Notes: a model not told the origin generated them from the sequence alone. A stretch of 64,000 nucleotides of DNA from an uncultured Clostridium sp. (GCA_930980675.1 CAKNIU010000001.1:62001-126000); one strand, 5' to 3'; counted from the first letter of the stretch, positions 8,681-17,205 are shown. Program-made: numbers and translations.

Positions 8681-8710
8681 TTGACATATTAATAAAAATT
8701 TGTATATAAT
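8681..8710 (+). promoter_or_regulatory. Consensus sigma-A promoter for the transglutaminase-like gene
   Basis: Perfect TTGACA at 8681-8686, an 18-base spacer and perfect TATAAT at 8705-8710, about 56 bases before the ATG at 8767. It gives this gene transcription independent of spoIVB. Confidence 0.75.
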
Positions 8711-8766
8711 TATTGAAGTTAATTTAAAAATTATCGAAACTTTAGATGAAAAGGAACTGAAAATTT

Positions 8767-9810
8767 ATGAAAAAGTTAAAAAAAATAGAACATGGATTTA
8801 GCATTATTACACTTATTTTAATTATACTAATTATTATTTTGGGCATAATTATTTATTCATCTTTTGTAGAAAATAATACTACATCAACAGTAGATTATCA
8901 AAATTATTTTAATGAAGAATTATCTTCTACAAACAATATAGCTTTAAGGTATTATTACAATCAATTAGAAGAACCTGCTAAAATAATGTATACTACTATT
9001 TTAGAAAATACTGATAGCTTAAAAAGTGGTACAGAGCCTATTAAATTTCCATCTAGTGTTAGTGATAGCATAATAGAAATAGGTGGAAATGAAAATGAAA
9101 ATTATTTTCAGTCAGCATGGGATGCTGTAACATTGGATAATTTGGAATTATTTTTTGTAGATACTACTAAGTTATCCGTATCAACAAGAACGTCAGCATT
9201 TTTAAATTATAAATCTTATGGATTTACTTTAGCTCCACAAGCTGGTACAACATATTATAATTCAAGTTTCAATAATGCAGAAGAGATAAATAATGCTATA
9301 AATGAAGTTCGAAATGTGGCAAATGAAATAGTATCAAATGCAATTGGAACAAGATTTGACAAAGTATTATATGTCCATGATTGGCTTGTTGATAATTTAG
9401 ACTATGATAATAATGATACAGATAATAAAGACAATATTTATGGAACATTTATAAATAAGAAGGTTGTTTGCGAAGGATATGCAGAAGGGTTAAAATATTT
9501 ATTAGATAAATTAAATATACCTTGTGTATTAGTTTATGGGGCTGGCTATGATGATAACGGAAATGAGGAGGCTCATGCATGGAACTATGTACAAATGGAA
9601 GATGGTAATTGGTATGCAGTAGATGCTACATGGGATGATCCTCTTTATATTGGTAGTGGAAGTTCTTTATTACAACGTGAGTATAAATATAAATACTTTT
9701 TAAAAGGAGCAAAAACATTTAATAAAAATCATGTAAATGATGGAGATGTGTCTGGCTCAGGGCAAGATTTTAAGTATCCAGAACTTGCAGAAAATGATTA
9801 CGAGAATTAA
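8767..9810 (+). CDS. Membrane-anchored transglutaminase-like (Transglut_core) protein
   Basis: A lysine-rich start and one helix (about residues 11-33) anchor the protein with its enzyme domain outside. The papain-like transglutaminase core is complete: Cys235 in VVCEGYAEG, His270 in EAHAWNYV and Asp286 in AVDATWDDP, spaced as in this superfamily. Members act as cysteine peptidases or as protein cross-linkers at the cell surface; the sequence does not show which. About 180 residues between anchor and core form an uncharacterised helical region. It lies directly after the pilus-like locus and spoIVB but has its own consensus promoter and a terminator shared with murC, so it is a single-gene unit. 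A role in cross-linking surface structures is possible but speculative. Confidence 0.8.
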   Translation: MKKLKKIEHGFSIITLILIILIIILGIIIYSSFVENNTTSTVDYQNYFNEELSSTNNIALRYYYNQLEEPAKIMYTTILENTDSLKSGTEPIKFPSSVSDSIIEIGGNENENYFQSAWDAVTLDNLELFFVDTTKLSVSTRTSAFLNYKSYGFTLAPQAGTTYYNSSFNNAEEINNAINEVRNVANEIVSNAIGTRFDKVLYVHDWLVDNLDYDNNDTDNKDNIYGTFINKKVVCEGYAEGLKYLLDKLNIPCVLVYGAGYDDNGNEEAHAWNYVQMEDGNWYAVDATWDDPLYIGSGSSLLQREYKYKYFLKGAKTFNKNHVNDGDVSGSGQDFKYPELAENDYEN

Positions 9811-9841
9811 AAAACTAGGAGGCTTTTCTCCTAGTTTTTTT
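9811..9841. terminator. Bidirectional terminator between the transglutaminase gene and murC
   Basis: AAAACTAGGAG (9811-9821) pairs with CTCCTAGTTTT (9828-9838) around a six-base loop, with T runs on both strands. The murC stop codon lies inside the stem. Confidence 0.88.
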
Positions 9842-11216
9842 CAACTAATTTTGGTCCAATTTGTGTTACTGTACCAGCACCTTGAGTAAGTACAATGTCA
9901 TCAGGTTTAGCATTTCTTTTAACAAAATCTACTATGTCGTCAAAATTAGGTATATAGTAAGCTGTTCTACCCATAGAATCTATTTTTTCAACAATATCTT
10001 TGGCAGAAACACCATAAGTATTACTTTCTCTAGCTGCATAAATATCCGTAACAATAATATTATCAAAATTTAGTAAGCATTTAGCAAAATCATCTAATAA
10101 GTTTTTGGTTCTGCTATAGGTATGAGGTTGAAAAATGATCCAAGAATGATTATAATGTTTCTTTTTCAAAGCATCTGCAGTTGCTTGTATTTCTGTTGGA
10201 TGATGACCATAATCATCATAAACTTTAACGTTATTAAATTCACCAATATATTCGAATCTTCTATGAGCACCTTTATATTTTAATAGTGCATTTTTTATAT
10301 CATTTTTATCTAATCCAAACTCATTACATAAAGCTATGCAAGAAAGTGCATTAAGTACATTGTGCTTACCAGGTATGGATAATTTCATTGTTTTATAAAA
10401 AGAGTTGTTATAGTATACATCAAAAGATGGATAACCATTTTTATCAAAAGAAATATTTTTGGCAACAAAATTTGCATTTGATGAATTAATACCAAATGTT
10501 AAACTTTTTGCTTTAGTATATTGTGATAAATGAGCACAATTAGGATCATCTGCATTATAAACCAAAATACCATCATCAGGAAGTAATTTAACATACTTTA
10601 CAAATGCAGATTTTATATTATCCAAAGTGCCATAGTAATCTAAATGGTCATTATCTATATTAAGTATAATTTCTGCTTTAGGGTAGAATTTTAAAAAGCT
10701 TTCTACATATTCACAAGCCTCTAGTATAAAAAAGTCGCTATTGCCAATTCGGTAATTTCCACCTATATCATCTAGTGCTGCACCTATTTGAATAGTAGGA
10801 TCTTTGTGAGACTCCAAAAAGCACATGGAAACCATAGATGTGGTAGTAGATTTACCATGAGTGCCAGAAACGCATATGGTATTTCTAAAACATTTGGTAA
10901 TTTCACCTAAAAAATCAGCTCTTTCAACAACTGGTATGCCCAGTTCGTGAGCCTTAACAAGTTCAACATCCGTTGGCTTAATTGCAGCTGAATAAACGAC
11001 TAAATCTGCTTTAGAAAGGACATCTAAATTATGACCTATGGTAACAGAAATGCCGTTAGCTATAAGTTTGTCTATAACATCATAAGAGTTAATGTCTGAG
11101 CCTGATACATGAAATCCCCAATTTTTAAGAATTTCAGCTATACCACTCATACTTATACCGCCAATGCCTATCATGTAAATGTTTTTATATCTTTTTAAAT
11201 CTTGCAAGTTTGCCAA
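9831..11216 (-). CDS. murC: UDP-N-acetylmuramate--L-alanine ligase
   Basis: Adds L-Ala to UDP-MurNAc, the first amino-acid step of cytoplasmic peptidoglycan precursor synthesis, with ATP. The N-terminal Rossmann part has the Mur-ligase MIGIGGISMSGIAEIL motif (about residues 15-30), the central domain has the ATP loop SGTHGKSTTTSM (about 115-128) and the C-terminal domain has DDYGHHPTEI and FQPHTYSRT. The length of 461 residues is normal. The start is a TTG: the frame is stopped just upstream, and AAGGAG lies 11 bases before it. It is transcribed alone on the minus strand from a promoter at 11259-11287 and ends in a shared terminator. Confidence 0.96.
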   Translation of the reverse strand: MANLQDLKRYKNIYMIGIGGISMSGIAEILKNWGFHVSGSDINSYDVIDKLIANGISVTIGHNLDVLSKADLVVYSAAIKPTDVELVKAHELGIPVVERADFLGEITKCFRNTICVSGTHGKSTTTSMVSMCFLESHKDPTIQIGAALDDIGGNYRIGNSDFFILEACEYVESFLKFYPKAEIILNIDNDHLDYYGTLDNIKSAFVKYVKLLPDDGILVYNADDPNCAHLSQYTKAKSLTFGINSSNANFVAKNISFDKNGYPSFDVYYNNSFYKTMKLSIPGKHNVLNALSCIALCNEFGLDKNDIKNALLKYKGAHRRFEYIGEFNNVKVYDDYGHHPTEIQATADALKKKHYNHSWIIFQPHTYSRTKNLLDDFAKCLLNFDNIIVTDIYAARESNTYGVSAKDIVEKIDSMGRTAYYIPNFDDIVDFVKRNAKPDDIVLTQGAGTVTQIGPKLVEKN

Positions 11217-11258
11217 AAAAATTCACGCTCCTTAATAAATTATATAATTTGCCTAACT

Positions 11259-11287
11259 ATTATATTACAGAAAGTAAAAAAAAACAA
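11259..11287 (-). promoter_or_regulatory. murC promoter TTGTTT-17-TATAAT
   Basis: On the minus strand TTGTTT (complement of 11282-11287), a 17-base spacer rich in T, and a perfect TATAAT (complement of 11259-11264), about 43 bases before the murC TTG start. Confidence 0.6.
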
Positions 11288-11402
11288 TACGAATATTTAC
11301 ATAAAAATAGAAAATTTTATTAAAATATTTTTATAATAATTACAAATTAAGTTGATTTAGATTGCATGTTACATAAAATGGAAAAATTTTTTGTAAAAAT
11401 AA

Positions 11403-11429
11403 GAAGGAAAAAGAAAATTATTAGCGAAT
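11403..11429 (+). promoter_or_regulatory. Sigma-H promoter of spoVG
   Basis: GAAGGAAAA (11403-11411), an 11-base spacer, then AGCGAAT (11423-11429). This fits the Bacillus sigma-H consensus RNAGGAWWW-N11/12-RNNGAAT at every fixed position. Bacillus subtilis spoVG is a classic sigma-H gene, so position and match agree. The ATG of spoVG is 68 bases further on. Confidence 0.72.
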
Positions 11430-11497
11430 ATATAAAGTAGTATGAAAAATAGCAATATTTTTCATAAAATTTATAACTTTGGAAGGAGAACACTATT

Positions 11498-11797
11498 ATG
11501 GAAATAACAGACGTAAGATTAAGAAAAGTAAATTCAGAGAACAGATTAAAAGCTGTTGCATCTGTAACATTTGATAACGAATTCGTAGTACATGAAATCA
11601 AAGTTATCAAAAATCCTGAAGGAGTATTATTTATTGCTATGCCTAGCAAAAAGATTAAGAGCACTGGAGAACATAAGGATATAGCACATCCTATTAATCC
11701 TGCTACTAGAGAAAAAATCCAAAAAGCTATATTAGAAGTATACAATAATACCCCTGAACCTGAAGCAAAAGAAGATGCTCCAAGTTCAGAAGAATAA
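11498..11797 (+). CDS. spoVG: Septation / sporulation regulator SpoVG (RNA-binding)
   Basis: The 99-residue protein starts [20 protein letters not shown] and contains the family hallmarks [24 protein letters not shown] (seen at about residues 29-52) and [16 protein letters not shown]. SpoVG is a small conserved protein, reported in other Firmicutes to bind nucleic acid and to affect septation, virulence factors and sporulation timing. The acidic tail after residue 85 is variable in the family. GGAAGGAG lies 9 bases before the ATG. It is a single-gene unit between a sigma-H promoter and a terminator (11888-11922). Confidence 0.96.
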   Translation: MEITDVRLRKVNSENRLKAVASVTFDNEFVVHEIKVIKNPEGVLFIAMPSKKIKSTGEHKDIAHPINPATREKIQKAILEVYNNTPEPEAKEDAPSSEE

Positions 11798-11887
11798 TAA
11801 ATATCAACCAGTAAGTAAAGCTTTTAAGGCTAGTTATTAGTCTAATTTAAGCAAGTTTATAGTTTTAAATAATATATAAACATATAA

Positions 11888-11922
11888 AACCAATAAGTTT
11901 TTAGCTTATTGGTTGATTTTTT
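11888..11922 (+). terminator. Terminator after spoVG
   Basis: AACCAATAAG (11888-11897) pairs perfectly with CTTATTGGTT (11905-11914) around seven bases, followed by GATTTTTTAT. Confidence 0.88.
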
Positions 11923-11978
11923 ATGTAAATTGTGATATAATAATTAGGCAAATTTTTGAAAAAGGAGTTGGTTTAGAT

Positions 11979-12446
11979 ATGGCTACATATCTTTACACCT
12001 TAAAGTACAAGCTCGCAATTTCATTAGGATACAAGCCTCATGGTAATGGAAAAAACTTAGAAAATGAAAAAGTCGAAGTTTTGAAGTTTATTGATAAAAA
12101 GCTTGGCTTTACCGCCCCTATGCTCAAGAACGTGTACTTTCGGAACATTCACGAAAGTGCAAAAGCAGAAGACATTTTCTTGTTTGATTTATTAAAGCAA
12201 GAAGATGCCAAAATCAGCTTGAGTAATTACTTTGGGAGAAATGTTTGCTACAAAAAGGTTTGCCGAGTTCCCAATGTGGACATTTGGCAGATTCCGAATG
12301 CTACAGACAATACAATCCAAAGTGATGGCTATGCTATGTTTTATCAAGATAAGAACTACGTTATCAAGGTCGGCGAAAGCAAGGATGGCATGAAACTCAT
12401 GCGAATTTACAGCAAAGGTGGAGACACAAAATTGCCCGCTAAGTAA
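11979..12446 (+). CDS. Uncharacterised 155-aa protein with foreign base composition
   Basis: I do not recognise this protein. It is soluble, has no signal peptide, and begins MATYLYTLKYKLAISLGYKP; a Lys/Arg-rich middle and a C-terminal beta-like part (YVIKVGESKDGMKLMRIYS) are visible. The frame is open further upstream to a TTG at 11913, but that lies inside the spoVG terminator. ATG 11979, with AAAGGAG 11 bases upstream, is therefore the start. The coding sequence is visibly richer in G and C than anything around it and uses CGG, CGA, CTC, ATC and CCC codons that the neighbours avoid, which suggests recent acquisition. It is flanked by terminators on both sides, a self-contained cassette. 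Confidence 0.72.
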   Translation: MATYLYTLKYKLAISLGYKPHGNGKNLENEKVEVLKFIDKKLGFTAPMLKNVYFRNIHESAKAEDIFLFDLLKQEDAKISLSNYFGRNVCYKKVCRVPNVDIWQIPNATDNTIQSDGYAMFYQDKNYVIKVGESKDGMKLMRIYSKGGDTKLPAK

Positions 12447-12460
12447 AGAAATTTGTTAAT

Positions 12461-12500
12461 GAAAAAGGCAGCGGTTGCTCTGGCGACCGTTGCCTTTTTC
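12461..12500. terminator. Strong GC-rich terminator after the foreign gene, probably bidirectional
   Basis: AAAAAGGCAGCGGT (12462-12475) pairs with ACCGTTGCCTTTTT (12486-12499), with one G-T wobble. T runs are present on both strands, so it may also stop the minus-strand gene at 12569. Confidence 0.9.
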
Positions 12501-12568
12501 AAATGTATTTATTAAAAATATCCTACAAAAATATTTATCTATTTTTAAGAATATATATTCAATAAAAA

Positions 12569-13570
12569 TTACCTATCTTCATCAATATCTTTTTCAAGAT
12601 TTATATTTAATTTATATTGTCCAAACATATTATTACTATAATTAAAATCAGCAGAATTTATTTCAGCATTTTCATTCATACCTTTTTTCAAAAGATTAAT
12701 AGCGTCTTTTTTATTAAAAGCATTTGAATTATTTGAAACATCATCTAACATATTTGAAATCTTTTCCTGTGTACTAATATAGCTAGATAACTTTGCATTA
12801 TCTGCAATTAAAGTATCTACATAAACTCCACTAGGAGTTCTAGTACGTGTAGCTATATAATAAGGGTTGGTATTAGTTTTTCCATTACCATTTTTATATA
12901 TTAAGTCATTTGTACTTATTTTAGTTGTGACATCATTTCTGTTATTGTAAGCATCTACAACTTTAGTAAGCAAAGTTTGTCTAGTTATAGAGCTACAATT
13001 ATTTAAAGCATTTTCAATTTCTTGTTGAGAAACAGAGTCAGGGTTTTTTGAATATCTATCAAGTATGCTTGCAACCTCAGTTTGTAGAACACTGACACCA
13101 TCATTTTCTAGAGTTAAATCAGCATTTTGTATTAAAGAAGAATCCAAATCCGAAGAAGATGAATGCTCTGTAGTATTATCTAGGGTTTGTTCAGTTGTAG
13201 TATTAAGTTGTGTTTCAGCTTTAGAACGCATAATATCTAAAGTAGTAACTGTTATTGCACCAATAGCAAAACCAGCAGCTAAAGCTAATACTAAAGACTT
13301 AGGAATAGTTTTAGAAGATTTTTTAGTACTTATTTTTTGAGAAGATTTATATCTACTTCTTGAGTTAGGCCTTAAATCTACAGAATATGGTTTGTTATAA
13401 GCATTTTCTTGAACATTTGGAATATTGCCATTAATGTGGTGTTGGTTAACTATATTTATAGCTCTTTTGGAATATTTATTTAAAGAGTGATCTTTAGGTG
13501 GTGTGCCTAATTCGTCTTTAAATATTTTGTTATCAGTTTGAACATCATAATGATTTTTACTTTTATCCAT
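12569..13570 (-). CDS. One-helix membrane protein of unknown function (333 aa)
   Basis: A basic, Ser/Asn-rich cytoplasmic N-terminus of about 90 residues (ending SQKISTKKSSKTIPK) leads to a single helix (about residues 92-110, SLVLALAAGFAIGAITVTTL). An extracytoplasmic part of about 220 residues follows, rich in Asn, Ser and Thr (LNTTTEQTLDNTTEHSSSS). The layout, a long positively charged cytoplasmic tail, one helix and a low-complexity linker, is common for sporulation or cell-wall regulators, but I see no known domain. GAGGA lies 10 bases before the ATG. It is transcribed alone, away from uppP. Confidence 0.65.
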   Translation of the reverse strand: MDKSKNHYDVQTDNKIFKDELGTPPKDHSLNKYSKRAINIVNQHHINGNIPNVQENAYNKPYSVDLRPNSRSRYKSSQKISTKKSSKTIPKSLVLALAAGFAIGAITVTTLDIMRSKAETQLNTTTEQTLDNTTEHSSSSDLDSSLIQNADLTLENDGVSVLQTEVASILDRYSKNPDSVSQQEIENALNNCSSITRQTLLTKVVDAYNNRNDVTTKISTNDLIYKNGNGKTNTNPYYIATRTRTPSGVYVDTLIADNAKLSSYISTQEKISNMLDDVSNNSNAFNKKDAINLLKKGMNENAEINSADFNYSNNMFGQYKLNINLEKDIDEDR

Positions 13571-13700
13571 AATATAAATCCTCGTGAAATATGTTTATAA
13601 TATTACAAACATAACCTTTCTTTTATAATTTAATTTTATATATGTTAAAATTAGTTAAGCATAACATTTATATATGAATTATAACATTAATAAAAAATAT

Positions 13701-13729
13701 TTACAAGTCTAAGAATAAAATGTTATAAT
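13701..13729 (+). promoter_or_regulatory. Extended -10 promoter for uppP
   Basis: TTACAA at 13701-13706 (weak -35), a 17-base spacer and TATAAT at 13724-13729 preceded by TGT, about 107 bases before the uppP ATG. An imperfect inverted repeat (ATTGTTA 13742-13748 / TAACAAT 13766-13772) lies between promoter and gene. Confidence 0.5.
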
Positions 13730-13836
13730 TCATTAAAAATAATTGTTACTATTAATTATGAATAATAACAATTAATTAAATTTTATCATAAAAAATAAAT
13801 TTCAAAATAAAAATATAATAAAAGTAGGAGGAAAAG

Positions 13837-14679
13837 ATGTTAAACATTATTTATTCAATAATATATGGAGTAATTGAAGGAATTACAGAATGGCTACCAA
13901 TAAGTAGTACAGGACATTTAATATTAGCAGAAAATTTTTTAAAGTTTGAGGGGATCTCAGAAGGCTTTTTTGATATGTTTGATGTAGTAATACAATTAGG
14001 AGCAATATTAGCGGTAGTTGTACTGTACTTTAAAAGTATATGGCCTCTTAAAATGCAAAAAAGTAAGCATGGAGGAAATTCAAAAGTAGTATTGGATAAG
14101 AATATACTTATTTTATGGGCTAAAATATTAGTAGCTTGTATACCAGCGGCAGTTGTAGGGTTGCTATTTGATGATATATTAAATAAATATCTATATAATT
14201 CATGGGTAGTAGCAACAATGTTAATTTTGGTAGGTATTGCATTTATAGTTATAGAAAACAAGAAAAAAGATATGAAGCCTAGAGTAACTGACATAACAGA
14301 CTTAACTTATAAAGATGCTATTATTATAGGTTTATTTCAATTAATAGCAGCAATATTTCCGGGGACTTCACGTTCAGGAGCAACTATTATAGGAGCTTTA
14401 CTTATAGGAATTTCTAGAACAGTAGCAGCAGAATATACATTTTTCTTAGCAATTCCAGTAATGTTTGGAGCCAGCTTACTTAAAATTTTAAAATTTGGTT
14501 TAAGTTTTACAGGAATGGAATTGGCAGTATTAATAGTAGGTATGTTAATTGCATTTTTAGTATCAATATTTGTAATAAAATTCTTAATGAATTACATAAA
14601 AAAACACGACTTCAAAGTATTTGGGTGGTATAGAATTGTACTTGGAATCATAGTAATTATATTATTAGGAGTTTTGTAA
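13837..14679 (+). CDS. uppP: Undecaprenyl-diphosphatase
   Basis: Integral membrane phosphatase that removes a phosphate from undecaprenyl diphosphate so that the lipid carrier can be reused for peptidoglycan and surface-polysaccharide synthesis; loss or excess affects bacitracin tolerance. Both family signatures are present: EGITEWLPISSTGHL near residues 14-28 and FPGTSRSGAT near 175-184, which together form the active site. About eight hydrophobic segments fill the 280 residues, the usual size. TAGGAGG lies 7 bases before the ATG. It precedes mntP with a 66-base gap that holds a hairpin (14693-14720). It could serve the polysaccharide locus at 46-64 kb. Confidence 0.96.
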   Translation: MLNIIYSIIYGVIEGITEWLPISSTGHLILAENFLKFEGISEGFFDMFDVVIQLGAILAVVVLYFKSIWPLKMQKSKHGGNSKVVLDKNILILWAKILVACIPAAVVGLLFDDILNKYLYNSWVVATMLILVGIAFIVIENKKKDMKPRVTDITDLTYKDAIIIGLFQLIAAIFPGTSRSGATIIGALLIGISRTVAAEYTFFLAIPVMFGASLLKILKFGLSFTGMELAVLIVGMLIAFLVSIFVIKFLMNYIKKHDFKVFGWYRIVLGIIVIILLGVL

Positions 14680-14692
14680 ATTCTTTACGATG

Positions 14693-14720
14693 GACGGTCC
14701 TTTTACTCTAAGGGGCCGTC
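14693..14720 (+). terminator. GC-rich hairpin between uppP and mntP
   Basis: GACGGTCC (14693-14700) pairs with GGGGCCGTC (14712-14720). It is followed by an A run and not T, so it is not a standard terminator on this strand; it may be a weak terminator, a processing site or a repeat remnant. Confidence 0.35.
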
Positions 14721-14745
14721 TAAAAAGTAAATTGGAGGAATACTA

Positions 14746-15297
14746 ATGGGAATTACTGAAATGTTATTTATGAGTGTTGGACTAGGAATGGACGCATTTG
14801 CTGTGGCAGTATGCAAAGGCCTTTCTATGCTAAAAATGAAATGGAAAAAAGCTGTTGTCATTGCATTATATTTTGGCTTTTTTCAAGCTTTAATGCCAAT
14901 AATAGGATATTTGCTAGGCAATAAATTAAATAGCGTAGTAACACAAGTAGATAATTATATTGCTTTTTTTCTAATAGTTGCTGTTGGAATAAATATGCTA
15001 GTAGAAGCTTTTAAAAAAGATAGTGAAGATGATATAACAGAAAATATAGATTTCAAAATTATGATAACTTTGGCTATTGCAACTAGCATAGATGCTTTAG
15101 CAGTAGGAATTACTTTGGCATTTTTGAATGTTAATGTAATGGAAGCGGTTTTTACAATAGGAATAATAACTTTTTTGTTATCATTAATAGGTGTAAAAAT
15201 TGGAAATTTATTTGGAGAAAAATATAAAAAACATGCACAAATAGCAGGAGGTATTATACTAATTCTTATAGCTATTAAAATATTATTGGAAAGATAA
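14746..15297 (+). CDS. mntP: Manganese efflux pump MntP
   Basis: A 183-residue, six-helix membrane protein of the MntP (formerly YebN/DUF204) family that exports Mn2+. Two internally similar halves each carry an acidic motif in a helix: GLGMDAFAVAVCKG (about residues 13-26) and ATSIDALAVGITLAF (about 112-126), the two Asp residues expected in the transport path. TTGGAGG lies 7-8 bases before the ATG. In many bacteria the gene is under a yybP-ykoY riboswitch or MntR, but the 66-base spacer here is too short for that riboswitch, so it may be expressed with uppP. Confidence 0.95.
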   Translation: MGITEMLFMSVGLGMDAFAVAVCKGLSMLKMKWKKAVVIALYFGFFQALMPIIGYLLGNKLNSVVTQVDNYIAFFLIVAVGINMLVEAFKKDSEDDITENIDFKIMITLAIATSIDALAVGITLAFLNVNVMEAVFTIGIITFLLSLIGVKIGNLFGEKYKKHAQIAGGIILILIAIKILLER

Positions 15298-15413
15298 AAA
15301 AATCTTAAATAACACTTGAATAAATAAAAACTTTAGTATATATTTATGGTAGATAATGTAGAAATGATAGCTTATTGGAAAAAGCAAAAGAATAGATTGA
15401 AAAAGGGTTAAAA

Positions 15414-16544
15414 ATGAAATCTTTAAATAAGCAAAAAAATATATATAGTAAAAATAGTAAGCAATTGAAAAGTGAAATTAATTTAATAGAAAAATTATTA
15501 CAAAATAAAACGAGTATCATTTTAAGTATAGTAATAGTTATTTTAACTATTACTATGCTTTTTTACGAAAATCAAAAAAAAGGTTTTAATGAAGACGAAA
15601 TATTTTCATATGGCTCATCAAATTACAAATATGACAATTTATTTCAACCATATGGAAAAATGGATGTTACTAATAAAGTTATAAGCAAATATATTCTACA
15701 AGGTAATTGGATTAGCAATATTTGGTCGTGTATAAAAGATCCAACTATTTTTAATTATTTAAGTTATATAGAAAAGGATACAACTCCGATTTGGAAAACA
15801 AAAGAAGAGGCGATAGAATATGTAACAATTGAACCAAGTGATATATTTAACTTTGTATCAGTAATAGTAAATCAATCAAGGGACGTTCATCCGCCATTGT
15901 TTTATATATTGGTACACATAGTTTCATCATTTTTTTTAGGACATTTTTCTAAATATATAATTTTTATAATAAACATAATATTTTTTATACTATCATGTAT
16001 ATTCATCTTTAAAATTTTTAAACTATACAAAAAAGAAAAAACAGGACTAATAGCCATAGTTCTTTACGGTTTTAGCATGGGAGCTATTTCAACAGTAATG
16101 TTTCAAAGAATGTATATGATGATGACATTTTTTATACTATTGTATACATATATTAGTTTGAAAATATGTAGAGTAGGAATGCGCAAAAGAGAAATGCTAA
16201 GGCTAAGTTTTGCAACAATACTTGGCTTTTTAACACATTACTATTTTTGCTTATTTGCTTTAGTAATGTTTATAATACTTTTTATACATTTAAAAGGTAA
16301 AAGAAAAGCATGGGTATGTGAAAACATTAAGTTGGCAATATTAGGAGTAGTACTATTTCCAGCAAGTATATATCATATCTTTTTCTCTTATAGAGGTTTA
16401 GGTAGTCTACAAGAGAACTATTTTGAAAGACTTAAATATTATTTAGAAGAAATGTTTGGGGAGTTTTCAATTAGCAATATTGTACGGATATATATTATTA
16501 ACATTAGTACTAATATTAGTGATAATATATTTTATACAAAATAG
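15414..16544 (+). CDS. GT-C family (GT39/ArnT-like) glycosyltransferase, N-terminal part, frameshifted
   Basis: An N-terminal helix (about residues 34-51) is followed by the acidic loop FNEDEIFSYGSSN, matching the first-loop Asp/Glu motif of GT-C transferases, and later by RDVHPPLFYILVHIVSSFF, a hallmark of GT39-like proteins, then several more helices. Such enzymes move sugars from polyprenyl-phosphate donors on the outer face of the membrane. The frame loses hydrophobicity after about 16480 and stops at 16544, whereas a second frame starting inside it at 16456 continues with membrane helices to 17136. The two are one gene of roughly 570 codons broken by a single-base shift within about 16456-16500. 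RBS: AAAAAGGG. Confidence 0.75.
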   Translation: MKSLNKQKNIYSKNSKQLKSEINLIEKLLQNKTSIILSIVIVILTITMLFYENQKKGFNEDEIFSYGSSNYKYDNLFQPYGKMDVTNKVISKYILQGNWISNIWSCIKDPTIFNYLSYIEKDTTPIWKTKEEAIEYVTIEPSDIFNFVSVIVNQSRDVHPPLFYILVHIVSSFFLGHFSKYIIFIINIIFFILSCIFIFKIFKLYKKEKTGLIAIVLYGFSMGAISTVMFQRMYMMMTFFILLYTYISLKICRVGMRKREMLRLSFATILGFLTHYYFCLFALVMFIILFIHLKGKRKAWVCENIKLAILGVVLFPASIYHIFFSYRGLGSLQENYFERLKYYLEEMFGEFSISNIVRIYIINISTNISDNIFYTK

Positions 16545-17136
16545 AAAAAATAAACGTATTGCAGAATATGCTATATTAACTTTACCTGTTATTATATACT
16601 ATTTTATTATTTCAAAAACTGCACCTTACTTAGAACAAAGATACATATTACCAACTTTACCCATTATAACTATAGGAGTTGTATTTTTAGTTTCATACTA
16701 CATAAATAAAATAAGCAAAAAAAATATAAAATATGGAATAAATATATTTGCAATTTGTTTGATTGTTTGTCTGCAAGGGTATGGCATAATTACAAAAGAG
16801 CCTGCTTATTTGTATAAAGAGTACAAAGAATATATTGAGCTTGCAGAAAAGTATAAAGATTATCAATTTGTTTATATAGGACTTAATGGGTATAATCATA
16901 TAAAAAATATGCCTGAATTTATGACCTATAAAGAATCACTTATATTAAGTGAAGAACAAATAGAAATTTTAAAAGAAAGAGAGTTTGAAGATACATTCAT
17001 TTTAAGTATTAAAGCTTATTATGATATAGATAAAGTGTTAAATCAAGTATTAGAGTATACAAATTCTGATAATTATGAATTACTGTTTGAAGGAAGAGCT
17101 TTGGGGTATGAAGCAAATTATTATTTAATAGATTAA
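16456..17136 (+). CDS. GT-C family glycosyltransferase, C-terminal part of the frameshifted gene
   Basis: This frame carries the rest of the preceding transferase: helices at about residues 7-27 (LAILYGYILLTLVLILVIIY), 37-52, 68-84 and 92-108, then a soluble C-terminal domain of about 110 residues. The frame opens at a TTG that has no ribosome binding site, so it is not an independent gene; it sits in the +1 frame of the upstream part. Helix, then RKNKR, then helix continues the topology of a GT-C protein, with YLEQRYILPTLP as the conserved short cytoplasmic or loop segment after the seventh or eighth helix. A strong terminator (17152-17205) ends the unit. Confidence 0.7.
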   Translation: MGSFQLAILYGYILLTLVLILVIIYFIQNRKNKRIAEYAILTLPVIIYYFIISKTAPYLEQRYILPTLPIITIGVVFLVSYYINKISKKNIKYGINIFAICLIVCLQGYGIITKEPAYLYKEYKEYIELAEKYKDYQFVYIGLNGYNHIKNMPEFMTYKESLILSEEQIEILKEREFEDTFILSIKAYYDIDKVLNQVLEYTNSDNYELLFEGRALGYEANYYLID

Positions 17137-17151
17137 TTCTACATTTAAATA

Positions 17152-17205
17152 GGTCCTTTTTATGAAATGCAATTTTATAAAAAGGATCGTTTCAAATTTT
17201 TTTTC
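17152..17205 (+). terminator. Terminator after the GT-C gene
   Basis: GGTCCTTTTTAT (17152-17163) pairs with ATAAAAAGGATC (17177-17188), with one G-T pair, followed by GTTTCAAA and eight T. Confidence 0.8.

Noticed and set aside
11913..11978. Upstream extension of the 155-aa gene to a TTG start
   Set aside because: The TTG lies within the spoVG terminator hairpin and lacks a ribosome binding site; ATG 11979 has AAAGGAG.
14680..14745. yybP-ykoY manganese riboswitch before mntP
   Set aside because: The spacer is only 66 bases and shows a simple hairpin without the conserved loops.
15346..15411. 21-codon frame just before the GT-C gene
   Set aside because: No ribosome binding site or promoter was seen, and the composition is that of a chance frame.
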